The translations under genes were made by a program, and so were the position numbers. From Glaciimonas sp. (GTDB lineage: Bacteria; Pseudomonadota; Gammaproteobacteria; Burkholderiales; Burkholderiaceae_D), in the NCBI GenBank assembly GCA_012927585.1, contig JABBOY010000030.1:124001-188000 (forward strand): a DNA stretch of 64,000 nt, given 5' to 3'. The notes below the pieces were generated by a model, which saw only the letters and a program-made list of their open reading frames with translations, ran no database searches and had not been told where the DNA came from. Numbering within the stretch: position 1 is the stretch's first letter; each line of letters starts with the position of its first letter. Shown piece by piece: positions 20,631-32,538 of the stretch.

Positions 20631-21107
20631 TTAGCGCGCGATGGTATTTGTGCGCTTGATCTTGTTTTGTAGCTGCATGATGCCGTAGAGAAGCGCCTCC
20701 GCGGTCGGAGGACAGCCTGGCACATAAATATCTACCGGCACAATGCGATCGCAACCGCGCACTACCGAATAGGAATAATGGTAATATCCGCCGCCATTGG
20801 CGCATGAGCCCATGGATATTACCCAACGCGGCTCAGCCATCTGGTCATATACCTTACGCAACGCCGGAGCCATTTTATTGCATAGCGTGCCAGCCACAAT
20901 CATCACATCGGACTGTCGCGGCGACGGGCGAAAAACCACGCCAAAGCGATCCATATCGTAACGCGATGCGCCGGCATGCATCATTTCAACAGCACAGCAA
21001 GCCAAACCAAACGTCATAGGCCACATAGAACCCGTGCGCGTCCAGTTAATCAACTTATCTGCCGTTGTGGTGATAAAACCCTCGTTTAATACGCCTTCAA
21101 TCGACAT
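20631..21107 (-). CDS. nuoB: NADH-quinone oxidoreductase subunit B
   Basis: This 158-residue subunit carries cluster N2, the last iron-sulfur centre before quinone. The tandem cysteines in [19 protein letters not shown] near residue 35, and later cysteines in VAGTLCNKM and [15 protein letters not shown], are the N2 ligands. It starts four bases after the nuoA stop. Confidence 0.97.
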   Translation of the reverse strand: MSIEGVLNEGFITTTADKLINWTRTGSMWPMTFGLACCAVEMMHAGASRYDMDRFGVVFRPSPRQSDVMIVAGTLCNKMAPALRKVYDQMAEPRWVISMGSCANGGGYYHYSYSVVRGCDRIVPVDIYVPGCPPTAEALLYGIMQLQNKIKRTNTIAR

Positions 21108-21110
21108 GAT

Positions 21111-21470
21111 TTACTCCCAATCAAGGGCACCTTTCTTCCAGATGTACCAAAAACCGACAACGAATTCAGCAATAAAAACCGACATCGTAACAAAACCGGC
21201 CCAGCCAAGGTCACGCATTGCTGCGCCCCAGGGAAAGAAAAACGCAGTTTCCAGATCGAACAGAATAAACAGAATTGCGATCAGGTAGTAGCGCACATCG
21301 AACTTCATGCGCGCATCTTCGAAAGCTTCGAAGCCGCACTCGTATGGAGACAGTTTTTCAGCATCAGGCGAATGAGGCGCCATTAGGCGACCTAACACCT
21401 GCGGCACGATACCGACGCCGATACCAACCAATATGAATAAAAAAATGGGGAAATAAGTTTCGAGGTTCAC
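21111..21470 (-). CDS. nuoA: NADH-quinone oxidoreductase subunit A
   Basis: This 119-residue membrane subunit is the first gene of the nuo operon. The loop [20 protein letters not shown] and [22 protein letters not shown] are the conserved NuoA features. A terminator for the upstream tRNA lies 68 bp before the start, so the nuo promoter is expected in the interval 21471-21537. I see no convincing -35/-10 pair there. Confidence 0.96.
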   Translation of the reverse strand: MNLETYFPIFLFILVGIGVGIVPQVLGRLMAPHSPDAEKLSPYECGFEAFEDARMKFDVRYYLIAILFILFDLETAFFFPWGAAMRDLGWAGFVTMSVFIAEFVVGFWYIWKKGALDWE

Positions 21471-21537
21471 ATTTTTCTCGTAATTGCGCTGGACGCATAC
21501 CGCCTGAAATAGCAGGCCAAACAGCTTTTTTCTCAGT

Positions 21538-21568
21538 AAAAAGCCAGCTTAAGATTGCTTATGCTGGC
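21538..21568 (-). terminator. Terminator after tRNA-Leu, upstream of nuoA
   Basis: On the minus strand the arms GCCAGC and GCTGGC, with inner TAAG and CTTA around CAAT, form a nearly perfect hairpin followed by TTTTT. It lies 12 bases after the tRNA 3' end and should end the tpiA-secG-tRNA transcript before nuoA. Confidence 0.85.
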
Positions 21569-21579
21569 CTCTAAAATCT

Positions 21580-21664
21580 TGGTGCCGGCGGCGAGACTCG
21601 AACTCGCACAGCTTTCGCCACTACCCCCTCAAGATAGCGTGTCTACCAATTTCACCACGTCGGC
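21580..21664 (-). tRNA. tRNA-Leu (anticodon GAG)
   Basis: The 85-nt gene with encoded CCA has a class II variable arm (GTGGCGAAAGCTGT). Its D arm region is GTGGTGAAATTGGTAGACAC and its T arm is GCGAG, TTCGAGT, CTCGC. The anticodon stem CTATC/GGTAG encloses TTGAGGG, giving GAG. The acceptor strands GCCGACG and CGCCGGC pair except at the fifth position, where A faces C. The gene lies between secG and nuoA, its usual place in betaproteobacteria. Confidence 0.93.
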
Positions 21665-21748
21665 ACAAGTCTTACATTTTAACCCGCCTAGCATCTTTGT
21701 TCAATGCACAATTACAGCTAAGTATTATGCAAATACGTTATTTTTAGC

Positions 21749-22135
21749 TTATTTAGGAATTTGTCCGGCACTCCCAGAAGCAGGCGCGGGAGGAACAGGA
21801 GCGGCAGCCGGGCTCGGCGTTGGCACACTGCTTGATGACGGTGCCGGTATTGAGGTTGCGGGAAGAGTGTCCATGACGCCGCCCGTTTTGAGCGAACCTT
21901 TATTGCCGAAATAAGCCAATGCTAAAGTTGCGCTAAAGAAAATTACTGCAGCTAAACCGGTTGATCTCGACAGAAAATTTGAAGAACCAGACGCACCGAA
22001 TAAACTGCCGGACGCCCCGGAACCGAAAGCAGCGCCCATATCAGCACCTTTGCCGTGTTGTAACAAAACTAGCGCTATGATTGCCAGCGCCGACAATATC
22101 TGCACTACAACGATGGTAGTAAACAAGGATTGCAT
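21749..22135 (-). CDS. secG: Preprotein translocase subunit SecG
   Basis: This 128-residue protein has two transmembrane helices (about residues 5-25 and 55-75). The connecting loop VLLQHGKGADMGAAFGSGAS is highly characteristic of SecG, which assists the SecYEG channel in protein export. The C-terminal tail after residue 90 is Pro/Ala/Ser-rich. It lies between tpiA and tRNA-Leu and probably shares their transcript. Confidence 0.95.
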   Translation of the reverse strand: MQSLFTTIVVVQILSALAIIALVLLQHGKGADMGAAFGSGASGSLFGASGSSNFLSRSTGLAAVIFFSATLALAYFGNKGSLKTGGVMDTLPATSIPAPSSSSVPTPSPAAAPVPPAPASGSAGQIPK

Positions 22136-22190
22136 TTAACAATTTCCAATCTTATAAAAATCTATTATTTTTAATGCCGACATCAAACTA

Positions 22191-22937
22191 TTAGGCCGAA
22201 TGCACGATAGCCAGAAAATCAGCCGAATTGAGTGCCGCACCACCGATCAGACCGCCATCGATATCAGGCATTGCAAGCAACTCTCGCGCATTATCAGGCT
22301 TCATGCTGCCGCCATATAAAATTCGCACTGCCTGCGCCAATTCGCCATTTTTATGCGCCAGCTTGGCGCGCACTATCGCATGTACGTCCTGCGCCATTTC
22401 TGGCGTCGCGGTTTTGCCCGTGCCAATGGCCCATACCGGCTCGTAGGCGATTACCACTTTCGCCAGATCAGCGGCATCAATCACCGCCAGCAAAGTTTCC
22501 ATCTGAGCGCTTACCACTGCTTTAGTTTGCTCTGACTCGCGCTCGGCGAGGGTCTCGCCGACGCATACAATCGGGGTCAATCCGAATTGTAAGACACGCT
22601 GCATCTTCAGCGCAACCAACGCATCGGATTCGCCATGATAAGCGCGACGTTCCGAGTGTCCCAATATTACGTACTTACAGGAAAAATCTCGCAACATGGA
22701 CACAGACATCTCACCGGTGTATGCGCCTGCAGTATGCGCGGAAATGTCTTGCGCTCCCCAACCCAATGTACTGCCCGTCAGCGCTGATTGGCATTGTGGG
22801 ATATAGACTGCCGGCACGCAAACCGCCACTTCACAGTTGGACTGTGACAAACCTGCCTTGATGCCCGCCAACAATGCGGCATTCGAGACCAGGTTCCCAT
22901 TCATTTTCCAGTTTCCACAGACCAGTTTGCGACGCAT
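22191..22937 (-). CDS. tpiA: Triosephosphate isomerase
   Basis: This 248-residue glycolytic enzyme interconverts dihydroxyacetone phosphate and glyceraldehyde 3-phosphate. It shows [10 protein letters not shown] at the N terminus (catalytic Lys), VILGHSERR (catalytic His) and [12 protein letters not shown] (catalytic Glu), with [10 protein letters not shown] binding phosphate. The start at 22937 (MRRKLV) fits the family better than a TTG 18 bases upstream. It is followed by secG after 55 bp. Confidence 0.97.
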   Translation of the reverse strand: MRRKLVCGNWKMNGNLVSNAALLAGIKAGLSQSNCEVAVCVPAVYIPQCQSALTGSTLGWGAQDISAHTAGAYTGEMSVSMLRDFSCKYVILGHSERRAYHGESDALVALKMQRVLQFGLTPIVCVGETLAERESEQTKAVVSAQMETLLAVIDAADLAKVVIAYEPVWAIGTGKTATPEMAQDVHAIVRAKLAHKNGELAQAVRILYGGSMKPDNARELLAMPDIDGGLIGGAALNSADFLAIVHSA

Positions 22938-23092
22938 ATCAGTCCCAATTTTCAATAACCCCGCATTTTAGCCCGTTGCCACTAGGGCGGTCAAACTTCA
23001 AAATCAACTGGTCGAGTCTCCACATGTCCGCAATCAATTTTCGCGGCGACCCGCCCTGGACAACAGCCCCTTGCGCTTAACTTACGGAACGA

Positions 23093-23803
23093 TTAAACAG
23101 TACTCTTCTTGATCCATACGCAATCGCCTTTGGTCTCTTTATCAAGGCTAATTAGAATGGCATCATGCTCGATAAGCTCTTCTGCAGTAGCGCAAACGCA
23201 TAGGACATCCGCCAGCAGCGGTAATTCCGGGTCGGTGTCGCTGGCAGATTCTTGTTCCGGCGCCATCAGATCAATAGTTAAATTGTTTTGTCCGCGCGTC
23301 ATGGCCAGATAAACTTCGGCCAACAATTCCGCATCCAGCAGCGCGCCATGCAAGGTGCGATGTGCATTCGAAATACCATAGCGGTCGCATAGAGCATTCA
23401 GCGAGTTGCGTTTGCCTGGGTGCAGATCTTTTGCCTGCACTAGCGTATCGCTGATTTTTCCTGTGTAGGTGTCAAAGCCCGGCAAATCGAGGCGCTTGAG
23501 TTCGGCATTCAGAAACGCCAGGTCGAAAGGCGCATTATGGATAATGATTTCGGCGCCGTTAACATAATCTAGCAAATCGGCAGCGATTTCAGCAAATTTG
23601 GGCTTATTGCCCAGAAATTCGGTAGTCAAGCCATGCACCGCCAGCGCGCCTTCCTCCGAGTCACGCTCCGGGTTGACGTAAAAATGCAAATTATTGCCGG
23701 TAAGGCGACGATTCAGAAGTTCTACACAACCGATTTCAATAATGCGGTCGCCCGAGCGTGCGTTCAAACCGGTTGTTTCTGTATCAAGGAGAATTTGTCG
23801 CAT
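23093..23803 (-). CDS. dnaQ: DNA polymerase III epsilon subunit (3'-5' exonuclease)
   Basis: This 236-residue proofreading subunit has exonuclease motif I at the N terminus (LLDTETTGLN), motif II in IIIHNAPFDLAFLNAEL and motif III in HRTLHGALLDAELLAEVY, giving the DEDDh set. The C-terminal tail after residue 185 is the expected polymerase-binding region. It lies upstream of nothing tightly coupled. A 107-bp gap to rnhA on the same strand contains one dispersed repeat. Confidence 0.95.
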   Translation of the reverse strand: MRQILLDTETTGLNARSGDRIIEIGCVELLNRRLTGNNLHFYVNPERDSEEGALAVHGLTTEFLGNKPKFAEIAADLLDYVNGAEIIIHNAPFDLAFLNAELKRLDLPGFDTYTGKISDTLVQAKDLHPGKRNSLNALCDRYGISNAHRTLHGALLDAELLAEVYLAMTRGQNNLTIDLMAPEQESASDTDPELPLLADVLCVCATAEELIEHDAILISLDKETKGDCVWIKKSTV

Positions 23804-23841
23804 GGTTACCTACTGATGGAATTTACATATACTTATCTAGT

Positions 23842-23900
23842 GTATTTTTTTAAAAAACATACTACATTGCGTAGACAATGCTGTTTTGCAGCATACTCCC
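23842..23900 (+). repeat. Dispersed intergenic element, copy B
   Basis: GTATTTTTTT starts at 23842, TTGCGTAGAC contains the internal box, and ATACTCCC spans 23893-23900. The left-to-right distance is 51 bp and box-to-right-end distance is 25 bp. The right half can fold as ATGCTG, TTTT, GCAGCAT, a clear hairpin. It fills most of the dnaQ-rnhA gap. Confidence 0.72.
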
Positions 23901-23910
23901 TGTATTAAAT

Positions 23911-24345
23911 TTAGAGAATGGATTCCACGCCAAGGTTGGCGAGGGCATCGGCGCGTTCATTGCCTGCATGCCCGGAATGTCCGCGCACCCAGCGCCATTC
24001 AATGTGGTGTCTGGCTTGTTCGGCGTCCAGGGTTAGCCATAAATCGACGTTTTTGACCGGTGCTTTGGCAGCCGTTTTCCAGCCGCGTGCCTTCCAACCT
24101 TTGATCCACTCGGTGATACCCTTGAGCACGTACTGGCTATCGGAATGCAACACCACTTCGCACGGTCGGTTGAGCGCTGCCAATGCTTCGATGATGGCGG
24201 TCAGCTCCATCCGGTTATTGGTGGTGTTTAATTCGCCACCGAACAATTCCTTCTGTTTTCCATCGGCTATCAGTAGTGCGCCCCAGCCACCTGGTCCGGG
24301 GTTCCCCTTGCAGGCGCCATCTGTAAATATTTCAATTTTATCCAT
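23911..24345 (-). CDS. rnhA: Ribonuclease HI
   Basis: This 144-residue enzyme cleaves the RNA strand of RNA-DNA hybrids. [19 protein letters not shown] (first catalytic Asp at residue 9), NNRMELTAI (Glu47), [11 protein letters not shown] (third acidic residue) and the basic [13 protein letters not shown] handle are all present, with [12 protein letters not shown] near the C terminus. It starts five bases after the methyltransferase stop, so the two are likely co-transcribed. Confidence 0.97.
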   Translation of the reverse strand: MDKIEIFTDGACKGNPGPGGWGALLIADGKQKELFGGELNTTNNRMELTAIIEALAALNRPCEVVLHSDSQYVLKGITEWIKGWKARGWKTAAKAPVKNVDLWLTLDAEQARHHIEWRWVRGHSGHAGNERADALANLGVESIL

Positions 24346-24350
24346 TGTTT

Positions 24351-25121
24351 TTATCTATTGTTCTTCCTGCTGATTTTATTGGCGACTGGCACGCGGTTAC
24401 CTGCTTGTATTGCTTTTTTGCTCCAGACCGGGCCAATCAAGTGCATGCCTTTGACGCGCTTGATCGCCTGCACCATATAAATCGCACCGAAGTACGGCCA
24501 CCAGCGGTCACCCGCTTTTTCCATGAAGGCAAAACGTTGCAACCAATGGTCGGTTTTACAGGGCGGCACATAGCAGCCGAAATGCCCACGACTGACTTCC
24601 ATGTTGAGTAATTTAAGCCAGTCCTTCAGGCGCGGCAAGCTGATGAATTCTCCATTTTGCGGTAAAAAATGAACCCCGCTGAGTCGTCCTACTGCCTGCC
24701 GCATGCCCCATAGGCTAGCTGGATTGAAGCCGCTGATGATGACCTGCCCTTCCGGTATCAAGACGCGCTCCACCTCGCGCAGAATCTGGTGCGGCTCCTG
24801 GGAAAACTCCAGCACATGCGGCAACACCACCAGATCCAGGCTTTGCGAGGCAAACGGAAGCTCGGCAAAATCATGCAGCAGCGTAATCGGCAACGTTGTC
24901 TGTTTTGGCATATGGGTGTTCGTCAGCCACCGGCGCGGCATTCTGTTGGCGTTCAGCGTGGCTATTTGCGGTAGTCCTATCTGCACCGCATTAAAGCCGA
25001 AAATATCCGCAGTCAATGCATCAAAACGGGCCTGTTCCCACTCACGCACGTATTCACCAGCCGGTGTATTGAGCCAGGAACCGAGCGCTATAATGGATTT
25101 TTCAGATGACGGATATGCCAT
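24351..25121 (-). CDS. SAM-dependent methyltransferase (type 11-like)
   Basis: The protein has about 256 residues. The central part resembles a class I methyltransferase of the UbiE/type 11 group: [20 protein letters not shown] and [20 protein letters not shown] are the motif II/III regions. A short C-terminal basic tail ends in KISRKNNR. Substrate is not readable. The ATG at 25121 overlaps the start of the divergent gloB in a CATG sequence. A TTG 18 bases upstream is a possible alternative. It precedes rnhA in a likely operon. Confidence 0.8.
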   Translation of the reverse strand: MAYPSSEKSIIALGSWLNTPAGEYVREWEQARFDALTADIFGFNAVQIGLPQIATLNANRMPRRWLTNTHMPKQTTLPITLLHDFAELPFASQSLDLVVLPHVLEFSQEPHQILREVERVLIPEGQVIISGFNPASLWGMRQAVGRLSGVHFLPQNGEFISLPRLKDWLKLLNMEVSRGHFGCYVPPCKTDHWLQRFAFMEKAGDRWWPYFGAIYMVQAIKRVKGMHLIGPVWSKKAIQAGNRVPVANKISRKNNR

Positions 25122-25914
25122 GTCTACCGGACTTCCCAAACCTTTGATTGTATTAGCAGTACCTGCATTTAACGATAATTATCTATGGCTGATACACGAT
25201 ACACATTCTGCTGTGGTCATTGACCCCGGTGATGCGGCGTCCATTTTAGCTGTATTAAAAAGCCTGCGCCTAAAACTGAGCGCCATTCTGCTGACACACC
25301 ACCACGGCGACCACGTTGGCGGCGTAGCGCAATTACTACAGCACTTTGCAGTACCAGTATACGGCCCGGCAAACGAGACCATCGCAGGCGTCAGCCATCG
25401 GCTGTCACAAGACGATGGCGTGACAGTGCCCGGACTGGGGCTGCAATTCTTGGTACTGGAGGTGCCCGGACATACCCTGGGGCATATCGCTTATGTGGCA
25501 CCGGAACAGGGCTGGCTATTTTGCGGCGACACCTTGTTTGCCGGCGGTTGCGGACGGTTGTTCGAGGGTACTCCAGCGCAAATGCGCGCCTCTCTGGCCA
25601 AGCTAATGGCATTGCCGGATTCGACGCAAGTCTTTTGCGCGCATGAATATACCCTAGCCAACTTGCGTTTTGCGCTGGCTGTGGAACCGGAAAATGTTGC
25701 CCTGATGTTACGCTTCGAGCGCGAACAAGAAAAACGCGAACAGGGCTTGGCGACCGTACCGTCGACCATCGGACTGGAAAAAGCGACCAATCCTTTTTTG
25801 CGCGATCAGACGCCGGCCATCGTCAGGCACCTGATCACCAGCGGCAGGCTGCATGAAAATACGCCGGTAGCGGCATTTGCCGCACTGCGCGAATGGAAAG
25901 ATACTTTCCATTGA
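25120..25914 (+). CDS. gloB: Hydroxyacylglutathione hydrolase (glyoxalase II)
   Basis: This 264-residue enzyme hydrolyses S-lactoylglutathione to lactate and glutathione, the second step of methylglyoxal detoxification. [15 protein letters not shown] near the N terminus, the metal motif [23 protein letters not shown], and [17 protein letters not shown] are all present. The C terminus has [11 protein letters not shown], typical of GloB. The start at 25120 (MSTGLPKP) is favoured by length. An in-frame ATG at 25093 would add nine residues. The start overlaps the divergent methyltransferase start. Confidence 0.93.
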   Translation: MSTGLPKPLIVLAVPAFNDNYLWLIHDTHSAVVIDPGDAASILAVLKSLRLKLSAILLTHHHGDHVGGVAQLLQHFAVPVYGPANETIAGVSHRLSQDDGVTVPGLGLQFLVLEVPGHTLGHIAYVAPEQGWLFCGDTLFAGGCGRLFEGTPAQMRASLAKLMALPDSTQVFCAHEYTLANLRFALAVEPENVALMLRFEREQEKREQGLATVPSTIGLEKATNPFLRDQTPAIVRHLITSGRLHENTPVAAFAALREWKDTFH

Positions 25915-26074
25915 TATTACGCAAATCATATAACGGGCCAGCCTGTTAAAAAACAATAATAAAACCCAGAAAAATATTTGCGCCAAAGTGCTGTCTAGCC
26001 CGCAAGCAAAATAGGAAAATGTAATAGTGCTTGCGCGATAAAAGGCAGCTACGTACACTCCAGCGATTGAATCC

Positions 26075-27625
26075 ATGCCAGCGAAGACGATGATGCAGCC
26101 AAACCATAACAATGCCATGCACCGATTATCTCGATTACTCCGGTTACTCCAACTCCCCCGATCCGCCCGATTTCCCTTACTCCCATTCAAGCTTGCTGTG
26201 CTGCTGTGCATCAGCGGCCCTCTCTTAAGTCAAGCTAACGACATCACCATTTCATCCGTTTTCGTGGCACCTGGCACAGCGTCCGAGCTAGCGTCTGGCG
26301 GCGACGCAAATAATGCCGAGAACAGTGCTGCGCAAGTATTGTCCATGGAAGAAGTCGACGTCTGGGAGCGCATCCGCACCGGCTTCAATATCCAGGATCT
26401 GGACAGCCCGCTAGTGGCTAGTCAGGCAGCGCGTTACAGCGCAAACCCGGAGTATTTCCTGCGCACCACCAATCGCGCATCACGATATTTATTTCATGTA
26501 GTGCAGGAACTGGACAAGCGCGGCATGCCGACCGAACTGGCGCTGTTGCCTTTTGTCGAATCCGCCTTCAACCCGGAAGCCTATTCCAGCGCCAAGGCGT
26601 CCGGCATGTGGCAATTCATTCCGTCTACCGGTTTGATGTACAAGCTCAAGCAAACCATGTTCAAGGATGAACGACGTGATGTTTTGGCATCGACCGACGC
26701 CGCTCTGAACTATCTGGAAAAGTTGTACGGCATGTTCGGCGACTGGCAACTGGCGCTGGCAGCCTATAACTGGGGCGAAGGCTCGGTACAGCGCGCCATA
26801 AAAAAGAACGAGGCTGCCGGCAAGCCGACCGATTTCAATAGCCTGTCATACCTGATGCCAGCGGAAACCCGCAATTACGTCCCGAAATTACTGGCGATAA
26901 AAAATATCATCGCCGATCCCAAACACTACGGCATCGACTTGCCGAAACTGCAAAATCAACCGTATTTCGTCACCATCAACAGAACCCGCAACATCGACGT
27001 CAAGATTGCGGCCCAGTTGGCCGAATTGCCGATCACTGAATTCAAGGCACTGAATCCCCAGTTCAATCGGCCCATCATCATCGGCGGCGAGAAAACCCAA
27101 ATTTTACTGCCGCATGATAATGCTGAAAAATTCCAGCGCAATCTGGTCAAATGGCAGCGTCCACTCTCGACTTGGACCTCAATCACCGTCAGCACCCGTC
27201 AGCGGATCGAAAACATCGCGCGCATGTTCAGCACCCAGGCTGAGGTGATTCGCGAAGTCAACCATATTGCGCAAAAAATGGTGCTAAAAGCCGGCTCCAC
27301 CATTCTGGTACCGAAAGTCATCGACACCGTCTACAACGACATCACCGCCGACATCGCAGACAACGCCACCATTGCGCTTGAACCGGATCACCCCGATACC
27401 AGGAACATCGTCGTCAAGGTTGGCAAGAGCGACAGCCTGGCCTCGATCGCGAATCGCTATCAGGTTTCCATCGCAGAAGTCAGGGACTGGAACAGTCTGA
27501 GCCGCGACCAACTAAAATTCGGACAGCGGCTGCGGCTGCAGGTGCCATTTGCCAGCAAAGCCGGCCGCAGTACCCACGCCAGCAGCCACCGCGTCAAGGC
27601 GCACAGCAAGGCACGCAAGCGTTAA
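26075..27625 (+). CDS. mltD: Membrane-bound lytic murein transglycosylase D-like
   Basis: This 516-residue periplasmic enzyme cleaves peptidoglycan glycan strands. An N-terminal hydrophobic segment (FKLAVLLCISGPLLSQA) serves as signal. The SLT domain has LLPFVESAFNPEAYSSAKAS, whose Glu is catalytic, then GMWQFIPSTG and ALAAYNWGEGSVQ. Two LysM-like wall-binding segments follow, one near residues 365-415 and a clearer one at about 450-495 (VVKVGKSDSLASIANRYQVS). No lipobox is obvious. The tail is Lys/Arg/His-rich. Upstream, 160 bp separate it from gloB. Confidence 0.92.
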   Translation: MPAKTMMQPNHNNAMHRLSRLLRLLQLPRSARFPLLPFKLAVLLCISGPLLSQANDITISSVFVAPGTASELASGGDANNAENSAAQVLSMEEVDVWERIRTGFNIQDLDSPLVASQAARYSANPEYFLRTTNRASRYLFHVVQELDKRGMPTELALLPFVESAFNPEAYSSAKASGMWQFIPSTGLMYKLKQTMFKDERRDVLASTDAALNYLEKLYGMFGDWQLALAAYNWGEGSVQRAIKKNEAAGKPTDFNSLSYLMPAETRNYVPKLLAIKNIIADPKHYGIDLPKLQNQPYFVTINRTRNIDVKIAAQLAELPITEFKALNPQFNRPIIIGGEKTQILLPHDNAEKFQRNLVKWQRPLSTWTSITVSTRQRIENIARMFSTQAEVIREVNHIAQKMVLKAGSTILVPKVIDTVYNDITADIADNATIALEPDHPDTRNIVVKVGKSDSLASIANRYQVSIAEVRDWNSLSRDQLKFGQRLRLQVPFASKAGRSTHASSHRVKAHSKARKR

Positions 27626-27627
27626 TT

Positions 27628-27650
27628 CCGACATTTCTCCAATATGTCGG
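27628..27650. terminator. Hairpin just after mltD
   Basis: CCGACAT and ATGTCGG flank nine bases, two bases after the mltD stop. There is no T run, so it may stabilise the mRNA end or assist Rho rather than terminate alone. Confidence 0.45.
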
Positions 27651-27829
27651 GCTACGGATGAGTCTTCCGGCGCCGCAGCCATTGCAGGGAATTGCGTTGC
27701 ACTAAACCCGATAGTCCGGCACTTTCGTGCGGCCGGATATTTCCACCAATCGATAATTTCCGGTGAACCGCCCGAGGTTGGCCGGAAACTCCATGCTCGC
27801 GCATTCATTCACGCATTTACATACCTATC

Positions 27830-28735
27830 ATGTGGTTCAAAAATCTTCAGCTATATCGCCTTTCCCTCCCTGTAAACCTCACTGCCGAGAGCCTCAACCT
27901 GGCACTGGCAAAGCTGGCTTTTGGGCCGTCCACCAGCACGGACATGCAAAATCAGGGCTGGGCTTCGCCGCGCGATAACGACTTGCTGGTACACACTGTC
28001 AACGGCCAGTTGCTGATCATGCTCGGCACCGAAAAAAAATTATTGCCGGCCTCGGTCATTAACCAGGTATGCAAAGCCAAGGCCGCAGAACTCGAAGAGC
28101 AGCAGGGATTCAAACCCGGCCGCAAGCAAATGCGCGATCTCAAGGAACAAGTTACCGACGAATTGCTGCCGCGCGCATTCAGCATCCGGCGCAACACCTG
28201 GGCCTGGATCGATCCAATCAATGGCTGGCTGGTGGTGGATGCTGCCAGCCCGACGAAAGCCGATGAGCTGCTCAAGCCGCTGCTGAAAGTGCTCAACGAT
28301 GTCCCTTTGCACAGCCTGCGAGTGGCGCAATCTCCGGTGGCAGCCATGACATCCTGGCTGGCAGCCGACGAAGCACCAGCGGGTTTTAGCATCGATCAGG
28401 ATACCGAATTGCGTTCAGCCGGTGAAGACAAGGCGGCAGTGCGCTATGTCAGCCACACTATCGATCCAGACGATGTACGGCGCCACATTGCCGCCGGCAA
28501 GCAATGCACGCGACTGGCGCTGACCTGGGCCGACCGGATTTCATTCGTGCTGACCGAATCGCTGGCGATCAAACGCGTCACTGCTTTGGATGTGATCAAG
28601 GAAAACTCCGACAGCAAGATGCAAAACGATGAAGAACGTTTCGATTCCGACTTCGCGCTGATGACCGGCGAACTTAACCGCATGCTAGGCGATCTGGTAG
28701 CGGCAATGGGAGGGGAAACAGCGCAGAAGCAGTAG
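27830..28735 (+). CDS. rdgC: Recombination-associated protein RdgC
   Basis: This 301-residue nucleoid-associated protein binds double-stranded DNA as a ring dimer and moderates RecA. The N terminus [32 protein letters not shown] and [15 protein letters not shown] are strong family signatures. No clear ribosome binding site is seen before the ATG. The gene is separated from mltD by 204 bp and followed by an intergenic zone with a repeat copy and a perfect palindrome. Confidence 0.95.
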   Translation: MWFKNLQLYRLSLPVNLTAESLNLALAKLAFGPSTSTDMQNQGWASPRDNDLLVHTVNGQLLIMLGTEKKLLPASVINQVCKAKAAELEEQQGFKPGRKQMRDLKEQVTDELLPRAFSIRRNTWAWIDPINGWLVVDAASPTKADELLKPLLKVLNDVPLHSLRVAQSPVAAMTSWLAADEAPAGFSIDQDTELRSAGEDKAAVRYVSHTIDPDDVRRHIAAGKQCTRLALTWADRISFVLTESLAIKRVTALDVIKENSDSKMQNDEERFDSDFALMTGELNRMLGDLVAAMGGETAQKQ

Positions 28736-28830
28736 CCGTCGCCGAATCGCGCTCTAAATTGCCCGTAAAATCTTCACTTTGCGTCGAATATAGGCCAAGT
28801 ACAGAGCATTGCAACAGCACAGAATAAGCT

Positions 28831-31103
<2,273 letters not shown>

Positions 31104-31121
31104 GCGTCAATATACAAGACG

Positions 31122-31179
31122 GGAGTACCACAAAAAATAATGGCATTACCGCATATTTTCAGGTAATTTTTAAGAATAC
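31122..31179 (-). repeat. Dispersed intergenic element, copy G (diverged)
   Basis: On the minus strand it reads GTATTCTTAA at the left, ATATGCGGTAAT at the box and GTACTCC at the right, with the same 51-bp and 25-bp spacings as copies B, E and F. The right half can pair as TGCCAT with GTGGTA using wobble. Bases just outside give GAGTAT at the left end, so the termini are near-inverted repeats. One mismatch occurs in each end motif. Confidence 0.6.
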
Positions 31180-31193
31180 TCACTGATATTTAG

Positions 31194-31219
31194 GCAGACC
31201 GGGCTTGCGTCCGGTCTGC
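31194..31219. repeat. GC-rich hairpin between fadH and flhB
   Basis: GCAGACCGG, loop GCTTGCGT and CCGGTCTGC form a perfect nine-base stem. No T run follows on either strand. It may be a transcript-end structure for fadH. Confidence 0.5.
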
Positions 31220-31371
31220 AAATCACTGCATGTGCCGCTTGGTGGTCAACAGCATTCTGCGAATTAGGCGTGGATTTGGCGTTTATTCCATTGATGCAAC
31301 TTGATACTTTACATTAACATTGTAGTGTATCTTGATGTCATATTTTTTGTCGGTGTGAATGGGGAGTAGCG

Positions 31372-32514
31372 GTGGCCGAAGATAGTGATATGGAGAAGAC
31401 TGAGCCGGCCTCGCAACAGCGGCTTGAAAAAGCCAGGGAAGAGGGTGATGTTCCTCGTTCCAGGGAACTTGCTACCTGCCTGCTTCTGTTGACTGCCGGC
31501 TTTATTTTTCTGTTCGCCGGCGATGGCTTGATTCGTAGTTTGAAGGATGTCCTGGTTTCAGGCTTGGCGTTTGATCGAGGGCAGGTTTTCGACGCTGACG
31601 TTCTTCTGACCCGCATAGGGGGCAATGTTGTTGAAGTCATGGCGGTATTCTTACCCTTTGGAGTACTTCTAATGGTAGTAGCGATAGCATCGCCATTATT
31701 GCTGGGTGGCTGGTTATTCAGCGCCAAGGCATTGCAACCCAATTTTGGTCGCATGAATCCAATAAAGGGATTGACTAATATAATTTCCACCAAGGCACTG
31801 GTGGAGTTGGGCAAAGCGGTTGGTAAAACGCTATTGGTCGGCGTTGTGGCATGGATTGTTATTTGGCGTGAAAAAGATGCGGTGCTGGCGCTTGCTCTGG
31901 AACCCATGCGTACTAGCGGGACGCATCTCGGAGAAATATTAAGCATCAGTTTTATTGCTATTGCCTGTGCACTTCTTTTGATTGTTCTGATCGATGTGCC
32001 GTATCAGATCTGGCAGTACGCAAGTAAATTAAAAATGACACGCCAGGAAATCATCCAGGAATCCAAAGAATCCGATGGTAACCCGCAAATTAAAGCGAAA
32101 ATACGTGCCCAACAGCGTGAAATGGCACGGCGACGGATGATGTCCGAGGTGCCTAATGCAGACGTGATCGTGACCAATCCTACCCATTTTGCGGTGGCCC
32201 TAAAATATGCGGAAGCGGGAATGCGGGCACCGAAAGTAGTGGCCAAGGGCGCGGATGCAGTCGCTGCAAAAATTCGTGAATTGGCTAGCGAAAATGATGT
32301 TCCGCTACTGGCTGCGCCAGCATTGGCACGCGCGCTTTATAAACACGCTGAATTGGGCGACGAGATTCCTGAGGCGCTCTATACTGCCGTGGCCGAAGTA
32401 TTGGCTTATGTATTCCAGTTGCGCACCTATCGTCAGCAGGGCGGGATTTGTCCCGCAGCGCCTGACAATCTGGATGTCCCGTTTGAACTAGATCCTAAAA
32501 ATGCAATGACTTGA
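31372..32514 (+). CDS. flhB: Flagellar export apparatus switch protein FlhB
   Basis: This 380-residue inner-membrane protein of the flagellar type III export gate switches substrate class when the hook is complete. The N terminus EKTEPASQQRLEKAREEGDV and four hydrophobic segments are typical. The autocleavage motif NPTH is at residues 269-272. GTG at 31372 is used as start with GGGGAG upstream. It is the first gene of a tightly packed plus-strand run through motD. Confidence 0.96.
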   Translation: MAEDSDMEKTEPASQQRLEKAREEGDVPRSRELATCLLLLTAGFIFLFAGDGLIRSLKDVLVSGLAFDRGQVFDADVLLTRIGGNVVEVMAVFLPFGVLLMVVAIASPLLLGGWLFSAKALQPNFGRMNPIKGLTNIISTKALVELGKAVGKTLLVGVVAWIVIWREKDAVLALALEPMRTSGTHLGEILSISFIAIACALLLIVLIDVPYQIWQYASKLKMTRQEIIQESKESDGNPQIKAKIRAQQREMARRRMMSEVPNADVIVTNPTHFAVALKYAEAGMRAPKVVAKGADAVAAKIRELASENDVPLLAAPALARALYKHAELGDEIPEALYTAVAEVLAYVFQLRTYRQQGGICPAAPDNLDVPFELDPKNAMT

Positions 32515-32538
32515 GCGACGAACGCGTAAACCTGATTA

